The position numbers and the translations under genes were made by a program. DNA of 20,339 bases from Jaenimonas drosophilae (taxonomy: Eukaryota > Euglenozoa > Kinetoplastea > Trypanosomatida > Trypanosomatidae), in contig JASAON010001394.1 in NCBI GenBank assembly GCA_030849065.1, positions 1 to 20,339 of the forward strand. Reading direction: 5' to 3'. The notes below the pieces were generated by a model, which saw only the letters and a list, made by a program, of their open reading frames with translations, did no database searches and was not told the origin of the DNA. Of the stretch, positions 14,565 to 20,339 are shown one piece after another; the first letter of the stretch is position 1, and the number at the start of each line of letters is the position of its first letter.

Positions 14565-15344
14565 ATGGGCCTCTTCTCCAGCTCCAAGCCCTCCATCTTC
14601 TCCTCCTTCGATCCCGTCAAGGCCAAGGCAACAATCCGCATGGCCTCAACACGTCTTTCAATGCAGAAAAACAAGCTCGTTAATAGCGTGAAGGTGCAAC
14701 GTCGCGGTGTGGCAGAGCTCCTCGCCATGGGCAAGTACGACTCCGCACGCATCCGAGTCGAGACCTGTGTTCGCGATGATGTGAGCATTGAGGGTTATGA
14801 GGTGTTGGCGCTCTTTCTGGATTTGCTCGGGAACCGTACTCAGCTCATTGCGGAGAGCAAACCGATGAAGTCGGTTGGCAAGAGCAGCTGTGTTTGCCCA
14901 CCTGAGCTGAAGGAGTGCATCACCTCCATTTTGTGGTGCAGCGGCCGTATCAGCGACGTCGTGCCGGAGCTCACCACGCTGCGCAAGATGTTTGAGTCAA
15001 AGTACGGCGCCGCCTTCGTTGAGATGTCGCTGGGCAACACCGACTTCTCCGTCAATCCAAAACTGATGGAGCGCATCGGCCTCTACACACCCTCCAACGA
15101 TAAGTGCGTGCAGTACCTGAAGAATGTGGCGGAGGAGTACAACCTGCCCTTTGATGAAGAAAAGTTGCGCGATTCGAGCAGCGTCGTGGCCTCCGTCGTT
15201 GCCACTGACGCGGGCGGCTCGGCAGATGGCCTCCGCACTGCCATTCCAGGTGCCACACGCAGTCCAAGCGGGCTCTACATCCCCGCCATGGAGCCGCCCT
15301 ACGACGTGCTTGATCAGCGCCTGCTACGTCTCAAGGCGGTGTAG
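14565..15344 (+). CDS. IST1: IST1 family ESCRT-III-associated protein
   Basis: A 259-residue protein with the helical IST1/ESCRT-III-like core at about 15-198. Hallmarks are the basic first helix with K-x-x-x-Q-R-R-G-V-A, then ARIRVE (61-66) followed by the VRDDVSIEGYEVLALFLDLL helix, SILWCSGRISDVVPEL (121-136) and the terminal NVAEEYNLPF (187-196). The last residues, DVLDQRLLRLKAV (247-259), form a textbook MIM1 motif (L-x-x-R-L-x-x-L-K) that binds the MIT domain of VPS4. The N-terminus is MGLFSSSK, a fitting N-myristoylation signal (Gly2, Ser6). IST1 regulates VPS4 recruitment and coats membranes during endosomal sorting, tubule scission and cytokinesis. A Ser/Gly-rich linker (203-235) joins the core to the MIM. 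The start at 14565 follows CACC; the longer in-frame extension is low-complexity. Confidence 0.95.
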   Translation: MGLFSSSKPSIFSSFDPVKAKATIRMASTRLSMQKNKLVNSVKVQRRGVAELLAMGKYDSARIRVETCVRDDVSIEGYEVLALFLDLLGNRTQLIAESKPMKSVGKSSCVCPPELKECITSILWCSGRISDVVPELTTLRKMFESKYGAAFVEMSLGNTDFSVNPKLMERIGLYTPSNDKCVQYLKNVAEEYNLPFDEEKLRDSSSVVASVVATDAGGSADGLRTAIPGATRSPSGLYIPAMEPPYDVLDQRLLRLKAV

Positions 15345-15620
15345 GTACATCATCATCATGATGCTCTCTCCCCCCCACCCCTCTTTTGTTGCTACACACA
15401 ACTTCTGTACTACGGCGGATGCATACATGCCTCCAACAACAACACACATGAATGAGTTGTCGCTGGTTCTGAATCTTGTGAGGTGCCTCTTCATCTTCAC
15501 CTTCAACTTCATCTTCTTGTTGGTGTAGGGTAGGAACCTCTCATATCCGCCACAACAACACATTTCGCGTGTGTATAGATCAGATTGCTCCATCTACTAT
15601 CCGAGCACGCCACACACGCA

Positions 15621-15649
15621 CAACACAACACAACACAACACAACACAAC
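15621..15649 (+). repeat. (CAACA)5-6 pentamer tandem repeat
   Basis: Five exact CAACA units and a partial sixth lie just upstream of the pyrimidine tract of the IFT81 gene. Confidence 0.9.
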
Positions 15650-15651
15650 TA

Positions 15652-15682
15652 CCTCATCTTGTGTTTGTTCTTCTTGCTGTAG
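15652..15682 (+). promoter_or_regulatory. Candidate trans-splice acceptor for IFT81
   Basis: A T/C-rich tract ends in GCTGTAG with AG at 15681-15682, giving a 5' UTR of 92 bases. A similar tract at 15486-15528 is an alternative. Confidence 0.55.
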
Positions 15683-15774
15683 CAATCATCAACCTCCTTC
15701 CCCATTAGAGAGATTCATTGTGGGAAGCACATCATCATCACGCACGCACAACAACAGACACAACGGCAAGCACC

Positions 15775-17961
15775 ATGAGCGGCAACATGCGTCTAGGTAC
15801 GTCAATGGGCCTCACGATGGCCCAGGCGCCACAGCCCGGCGCGACGTCGCCTGCCGCCCCGAGTGCACCCGACCTCAGCCCGGAGGAGCTCCTGCGATAT
15901 ATCGTGGACCACATCAATACCGTGCTCCAACGCACCTACTCCCTCGTTGATTTTGATGGCCTGCGTGGGGTTCAGCTCCTGCAGGTTGTGAATGATGTGT
16001 TTGCAACTTTGCAGCCCTCGATGGCTGCTGATATGGAGTCCTCGCAGCTCGAGGAGGTGATCCCCCGCATGCTCGATTTTTTGCTGAAGACGCTCGGGTA
16101 TCGTGTGCCACAATTCATCCAGGGCAGCTTCCCGCAGAGCTTCGCGGATGCCGAGCCGACGGTGGTGTATCCTACCTTGTATTGGCTGCTCACGCACATG
16201 GAGCAGAGCCACAAGCGCGTCTATCTCTCTCGTTTTCTGCAACAACTGGATATTCCAGATGATATTCGCAGTCAGGATGAGGATGTACGTGCCCTGTATG
16301 AGCAGTACCAGCATCTCCGCACCACATTTGTCCAGACGCATCGCCGCGTTGATAATCTGCGCACGACATTCGCCGATCCGGCCGAGGCACGCCGCAAGGC
16401 CACCGCACTCGAAGAGGAGCGCGACCTGCTCAACCAGTACATCACCGTGGCGCAGAAGAAGTTGGCCAACGTTCCTGACAAGGAGGCGTTGCTGGTGGCG
16501 AGCCGCTCACTGCGTCTGGCGATGGAGGAGGATTCTAAGCTCGCCGAGAAGCGTGTTGAGCAGCAGCAGGCTAAGATCTCCGCCGAGGTACGCCGCACAG
16601 AAATCAGCAACCGCTTGCAGAATCTGCGTCGCGATGCCGCCGATGGACGGGTGGATGTGATGGTGCGACGCATGAAGGATGAGATCCAGACGAACCAAAT
16701 CAAGTTGAATGAGCAGCTGCCGATGGAGATCGAGGTGCGACGGAGTGAAAATGCAGAGCTGCAGCGTTTGCTCTCCGAGCCGCTTGACATGGCCGCCCTC
16801 ACCGCACAAGATCGCAAGCTGGATGAGGAGCTCCGTGGGCTGCGCGAGACGGTGCGTGAGCGCCAACGTCCTGGCGAAGATGGCACCTCCATCGCCACCA
16901 TCAAGAACCAAGTCTCGCGTGTTGCCACACGCAAGGCAGAGGTGATGAGCGATTTGGTCTCTCTTCAAGCAGACAACAACAAGGCCCTCAATGATATTCG
17001 TGAGCGCGAGCTCCGCATCACGCAACTTCGCAGCGCGACGAACATGTTGAAGGGGGATGATTTTCGTGAATTTGCCAACAAGGTACGTGCCAAGAAGGCG
17101 GCGACGGAGGGGATGCGGACGCGGATTGCGGAGCTTCGCGCGGAGTGGGGTGTGCTCACCTTCACGGAATCTGCGTTGCAGGCGCGCTATGATGAGCTCG
17201 AGAAGCTCATTGGCAATTTGGAGAGCAAGCTGGGTTTGCAGGGATATAGCCGCACCGTGGAGGCGCTGTCACAGCTGTCGGAGGAGCGCGACGCCATTGA
17301 GGAGATGAAGGGCAAGACCCTCGATGAGCTCTCGCGTGTTGTGCAGGATTTTACGCTCGCCATCCGCGAAGGACGCACCAAATTGGCCCCGCTCATCAAC
17401 GAGCTCCGCACGTTTCGGCAGACGGCGGAGGAGGTGGAGCAGGAGTGGTCGGAGAAGAAGTCGCAGTACGACTACCAAAAGGCGCTCATGACGGAGGATA
17501 TTCAGGCGCTGGATGCGGAAGTGAGCAAGCTGAAGGAGGAGGTCGCGCGCAACGAGTCCTTGTACCATCGCATGAAGGCGCAGCTGCGGTTGGTGAATGT
17601 GATGGGCTTCCGCGCGCAGCAGGAGAAGAACTTCCGTGACAAGCCAGAAACCTTCTTTGATGTGCAGTACAAAACGTATGGAGCCTACTTCGCCGACATG
17701 ACGAAGATGCTTGAGGCACGTACGCGTGATTTACAAACCAAACGTCGAGACGTGGAAGAGAATCATGAATCTTCTGCGCAGCAGGTTGAGTGGTTCCACG
17801 ATCTGCACATTCTTCTCGCGGCGAAGCTGAAGGCGCTCTCTATGGAGGGCGGAACACAGGGCGGGGCGGCGGCCAACACCGTTGATGATGATATACAACA
17901 CGTGATGGGCCACGGTTATGGCGGGGCAGATATGCTGGTGCTGAACAGCAATCTGGAGTAG
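15775..17961 (+). CDS. IFT81: Intraflagellar transport protein IFT81
   Basis: A 728-residue protein aligned over its full length with IFT81 of the IFT-B1 complex, which binds tubulin cargo through its N-terminal calponin-homology domain and pairs with IFT74. Residues 38-160 form the CH domain, with the recognisable YSLVDFDGLRGVQLLQVVND, VVYPTLYWLL (130-139) and KRVYLSRFL (147-155). About 175-690 is nearly continuous coiled coil. It includes the conserved LKGDDFREFANKVRAKK block and the GYSRTVEALSQLSEERDAIEEMKG region followed by the LDELS motif. Relative to the vertebrate protein there is a Pro/Ala-rich N-terminal extension of about 35 residues. The ATG at 15775 follows CACC; an in-frame GTG 57 bases upstream encodes a His/Thr-rich leader and is rejected. 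Its presence shows the organism builds a flagellum. Confidence 0.96.
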   Translation: MSGNMRLGTSMGLTMAQAPQPGATSPAAPSAPDLSPEELLRYIVDHINTVLQRTYSLVDFDGLRGVQLLQVVNDVFATLQPSMAADMESSQLEEVIPRMLDFLLKTLGYRVPQFIQGSFPQSFADAEPTVVYPTLYWLLTHMEQSHKRVYLSRFLQQLDIPDDIRSQDEDVRALYEQYQHLRTTFVQTHRRVDNLRTTFADPAEARRKATALEEERDLLNQYITVAQKKLANVPDKEALLVASRSLRLAMEEDSKLAEKRVEQQQAKISAEVRRTEISNRLQNLRRDAADGRVDVMVRRMKDEIQTNQIKLNEQLPMEIEVRRSENAELQRLLSEPLDMAALTAQDRKLDEELRGLRETVRERQRPGEDGTSIATIKNQVSRVATRKAEVMSDLVSLQADNNKALNDIRERELRITQLRSATNMLKGDDFREFANKVRAKKAATEGMRTRIAELRAEWGVLTFTESALQARYDELEKLIGNLESKLGLQGYSRTVEALSQLSEERDAIEEMKGKTLDELSRVVQDFTLAIREGRTKLAPLINELRTFRQTAEEVEQEWSEKKSQYDYQKALMTEDIQALDAEVSKLKEEVARNESLYHRMKAQLRLVNVMGFRAQQEKNFRDKPETFFDVQYKTYGAYFADMTKMLEARTRDLQTKRRDVEENHESSAQQVEWFHDLHILLAAKLKALSMEGGTQGGAAANTVDDDIQHVMGHGYGGADMLVLNSNLE

Positions 17962-17977
17962 ATATTTTCAGGAGAGG

Positions 17978-18026
17978 GTGATGATGATGATGATGATGAT
18001 ACCATCACCATCATCATCATCATCAC
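17978..18026. repeat. Inverted repeat made of ATG/CAT microsatellites
   Basis: Seventeen bases at 17978-17994 (GTG followed by ATG-phase repeats) are perfectly complementary to 18010-18026, with a 15-base loop that could be shortened by slippage. It starts 17 bases after the IFT81 stop codon. As RNA it would form a stable hairpin in the 3' UTR. Confidence 0.85.
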
Positions 18027-18365
18027 GTACTCTGAGAATCATTCAGTTCCTTTGTTTGTTTCAATGTCTTTGTGGCGGAGCTCGACTAGCGATGCGGATG
18101 ATGATGTATGCCTGTGCAGTATGTGATGGGGTTGGGCACGAATACGTTGATATGCGGTGTTGGTGTCATGCCGCACGGATATCGTTCTCCTTCCTCAGCA
18201 TCATTGAAGGAGCATCCAAACTCGTGCACGAAGAATGAAGAATGAAAATACACACAAAAAAGCACAACAAGAAACAACATCACTGCCCCCTCGTACACCC
18301 TACATGTGTGTCTGTAACCAGAGTGCGTTGGCCACCAACACAATGGTTGTGAAGGACCATGGCAA

Positions 18366-18407
18366 TCTTCCTTCTTCTTGAACGTTTTCATCCTCAACAC
18401 AACTTAG
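18366..18407 (+). promoter_or_regulatory. Candidate trans-splice acceptor for the coiled-coil gene
   Basis: A C/T-rich tract containing CTTCTTCTT ends in TTAG, with AG at 18406-18407. The tract is interrupted by A-rich bases, so it is weaker than those of p23 and p24. Confidence 0.4.
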
Positions 18408-18491
18408 GTTCTTGTGGAGAATTCATCTGCGGCACTCACATTGCATGCGTGTTGCTGCACACGTTCTCCGTATCTCACTGCGTTGAAGAAG

Positions 18492-20339
18492 ATGGCGTCG
18501 GGCGGCGTTGTCTCTCCATCACCAATTATACGCACACAACCGGCTGATTCATCCACGATGAGCACCTCCAGCCCCACTGACCTCCTCCGCCAACATGAAG
18601 AAGAAGCGCTCTTGCCCACACCACTCTCCAGCCTGCCCGGTGCCGTACTCGTGGAGCTCCGCGATCATCAACCTCTGGTTTACGATACCATGCTCCTCTA
18701 CGACCGTCTTCTTGCCACAAGTGAGGCTCGCACACACGCCAAGGAGGGTGAGCTGCTGCGTTGCATTCACGTCGGCCAAGAACTCATGGAGCAGATGGGC
18801 GCACTCAACCGGAGATGCACGACACTCGCGGCGGAGCGCGACGCCATGGAGCGGCGTGTAAAAGAGGCTGAGCGGAGGTCGGCCAACATGGATTCGCCCA
18901 TCATTTTCCGCTCCGCCGTGGCACCGCGCTCATCTACGCACGAGGGAGCAGCACAACCATCAACATCATTTTCACCGCCACCACCACCAACAGCAACACA
19001 GCAACAACCTGCTTCTGGATCATCATCATCATCATCAATGGATCATGATCATGAATCGCTGCAGGCGGCCAATGAAGTGTGCGAACTCCTTCGTTGTATG
19101 TTGGCCCGATGTTCCTCCTCCTCCTCCGCGGATGATGTTGTTGCCACACCACGTGGAGGACTACGTGAGGTACTTGAAGCAAGCATGGCCATGGCAAGAC
19201 GTTTAGAAGAGCACAACTCCACGTGCACGAGTGACGTTGTGGTACCTGTCATTGATGGAACCAACCACCAACAAGGTGTTCGTGCTCCAGATGATGATGC
19301 AACGGCAGTGATGATGAATTTGGAGGAGCTACGTCGTCGATGCGATGCCGCCTTGGCAGAGATGCGATCGCCATCATCAGCGCTCGAGATGGAGCGGCAG
19401 CGCATCTCACGCACGCGTGCGCGCTTGGATGTGGAGATGTCAATGGGCATGTGCTCCGCCGAGCAGCGCGAAGAATTGGCGGCGATGATGGATGAGCTCG
19501 ATACCGCCCGAGTGGCGGTGGAGGAGAAGGCGATCGCATCCGCTGCTGCCGCCGCTGAGGCGAACATCGCATCATCATCATCATCATCATCATCATCAAT
19601 GAATCCGGTGGAGGTAGTGAGGATGGTGATGGAGTCTGTGGAGGCCATGCGTCGTGCCCATCACGAATCCATGGAGGAGGTGCAACACGCCTGCGTAGAA
19701 CTCCACGATGAGATTGATCATCAGCATGGCCAACGTGTACGTGCAACAACGAGCTCTGCAAGCACACAAGTTGCGCAACGTGAGGGTGTGGCAGATCTTC
19801 AACGCCGTCTTGATACAAGTCTTGCTGATGCCAAGGGCCTACGTGTGGTGTTGGCACAAGAAGCGCGCAAGAATGAAGAGTTGGCACGAGCTCAGCAACA
19901 ACACGAAGAGGAGATGGCGTTGATGCGGTCGGAGCTGCGCGCTGCGGGTGAGTTGGCGGAGGAACGAGGCCACATCGCGGCAACACGTGCCGCCGACGTT
20001 GCACGGCTGGAAGAAGTGAATGCTGGCATGACAACATCATTGAATGAGCTACGCGGCCAAACCGTTGAGCTCCAGGCTGCCGTGGATGGCTTGTTGTCCA
20101 TGGAACGCACGCGGATGGAGGTGGCTGAGGCGGGTGCGATGGAGGCGAAGGATGCGTATGCGACGGAGATGCATCACCTACAGCATCGTGTGTTGCTGCT
20201 CGAGGAGGAGCTGGTACTGACGAAGGAATCTGTGCAGCGCTCACGTCTGGCGGCACAATCAGCGGCGGAGCTCTCCGCTTCTGTTGTGGCGGCGGAGGTG
20301 GAGCAACACAACAAGCATCATCGCGAGGAGCTGAGACGA
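18492..20339 (+). CDS. Long coiled-coil protein, unknown function, 3' end outside window
   Basis: The frame from the ATG at 18492 stays open for 616 codons and runs off the right edge, so the gene is incomplete. An in-frame TAG at 18405 bounds it upstream. The ATG at 18558 (MSTSSPTDLLRQ) is an alternative start. Residues 1-50 are Ser/Pro-rich. A first heptad-rich helix covers about 60-130. A Pro/Gln/Ser-rich linker (about 145-185) includes poly-Pro and poly-Ser runs. Further coiled-coil segments, rich in Glu, Ala, Arg and Met, run from about 270 to the edge, broken by a nine-Ser run encoded by pure TCA repeats. No catalytic motif, signal peptide or membrane segment is visible. Third-position use resembles the neighbouring genes, which supports coding. 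Large coiled-coil proteins of the kinetoplastid cytoskeleton or basal body look like this, but I recognise no family. Confidence 0.85.
   Translation, partial: MASGGVVSPSPIIRTQPADSSTMSTSSPTDLLRQHEEEALLPTPLSSLPGAVLVELRDHQPLVYDTMLLYDRLLATSEARTHAKEGELLRCIHVGQELMEQMGALNRRCTTLAAERDAMERRVKEAERRSANMDSPIIFRSAVAPRSSTHEGAAQPSTSFSPPPPPTATQQQPASGSSSSSSMDHDHESLQAANEVCELLRCMLARCSSSSSADDVVATPRGGLREVLEASMAMARRLEEHNSTCTSDVVVPVIDGTNHQQGVRAPDDDATAVMMNLEELRRRCDAALAEMRSPSSALEMERQRISRTRARLDVEMSMGMCSAEQREELAAMMDELDTARVAVEEKAIASAAAAAEANIASSSSSSSSSMNPVEVVRMVMESVEAMRRAHHESMEEVQHACVELHDEIDHQHGQRVRATTSSASTQVAQREGVADLQRRLDTSLADAKGLRVVLAQEARKNEELARAQQQHEEEMALMRSELRAAGELAEERGHIAATRAADVARLEEVNAGMTTSLNELRGQTVELQAAVDGLLSMERTRMEVAEAGAMEAKDAYATEMHHLQHRVLLLEEELVLTKESVQRSRLAAQSAAELSASVVAAEVEQHNKHHREELRR
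19572..19598 (+). repeat. (TCA)9 repeat encoding poly-Ser
   Basis: Nine pure TCA codons within the coiled-coil gene. A shorter (TCA)6 lies at 19020-19037 in the same frame and phase. Confidence 0.9.

Larger units (their letters stand above)
15345..15774 (+). other. Spacer between IST1 and IFT81 genes
   Basis: A 430-base spacer with CAT repeats right after the IST1 stop (15348-15359), a pyrimidine tract ending in AG at 15527-15528, a CAACA pentamer array (15621-15649), and a second tract with AG at 15681-15682. No gene or RNA is evident. Confidence 0.65.
17962..18491 (+). other. Spacer between IFT81 and the coiled-coil gene
   Basis: A 530-base spacer. It opens with a perfect (ATG)n/(CAT)n inverted repeat (17978-18026) that would lie in the IFT81 3' UTR, and ends with a T/C-rich tract and AG at 18406-18407. 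A 13-codon ATG frame (18445-18486) lies between that AG and the next gene and would act as an upstream ORF in the message. Nothing else is recognised. Confidence 0.6.

Noticed and set aside
15621..15649. Pentamer array as a CRISPR or satellite element
   Set aside because: Only five to six 5-base units with no spacers; a simple microsatellite in a eukaryotic genome.
15718..15774. In-frame extension of IFT81 from a GTG
   Set aside because: Non-ATG start and a His/Thr-rich leader; the ATG at 15775 follows CACC.
19249..20256. A 335-codon minus-strand frame rich in Pro, Ser and Met runs
   Set aside because: The + strand is open for 616 codons over the same region with normal coiled-coil composition, while the minus frame is low-complexity.

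Overview
The window reads as nuclear DNA of a flagellated kinetoplastid protist (Euglenozoa). Eleven convincing protein genes all lie on the + strand as uninterrupted reading frames. Almost every one is preceded by a long pyrimidine-rich tract ending in AG, as expected of polycistronic transcription units processed by spliced-leader trans-splicing. The protein content agrees: a protein made of four kinetoplastid-type DUF1935 (calpain-related) domains, an IFT81 subunit of intraflagellar transport, and MDH-family dehydrogenases in tandem. The standard genetic code fits all genes. No rRNA, tRNA, CRISPR array or transposon was recognised. Spacers are rich in (AC)n and (CAT)n/(ATG)n microsatellites.

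Layout. 1-964: mostly non-coding leader with candidate splice acceptors and one weak 56-aa ORF. 965-3731: two tandem, diverged malate/lactate-dehydrogenase family genes. 3902-4816: an XRCC4-like DNA-repair scaffold candidate. 5045-6010: an Rrp17/NOL12-like nucleolar ribosome-biogenesis protein. 6261-8669: a probable mitochondrial SAM-dependent methyltransferase-fold protein. 8963-10396: a four-repeat DUF1935 protein. 10397-12213: a 1.8-kb stretch without a convincing gene, possibly holding a decayed one. 12214-12846: a p23/Sba1 HSP90 co-chaperone. 13211-14260: a p24/GOLD-type membrane cargo receptor. 14565-15344: an IST1 ESCRT-III-related protein. 15775-17961: IFT81. 18492 to the right edge: a long coiled-coil protein that is still open at base 20339 and has no recognised family.

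The genes do not form one pathway. As usual in kinetoplastids, co-directional neighbours cover unrelated jobs: carbon metabolism, end-joining repair, ribosome assembly, mitochondrial RNA modification, membrane skeleton, protein folding, secretion, membrane remodelling and flagellum assembly.

The most notable observation is the XRCC4-like gene. Well-studied trypanosomatids such as Trypanosoma brucei and Leishmania are regarded as lacking ligase IV and XRCC4, so a real XRCC4 here would mean that this lineage kept, or diverged before the loss of, classical non-homologous end joining. The second is that both MDH paralogues carry Asp where the family has an active-site Asn, and the downstream one also has a degenerate dinucleotide-binding loop. 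All functional calls come from reading motifs by eye; no database search was run.
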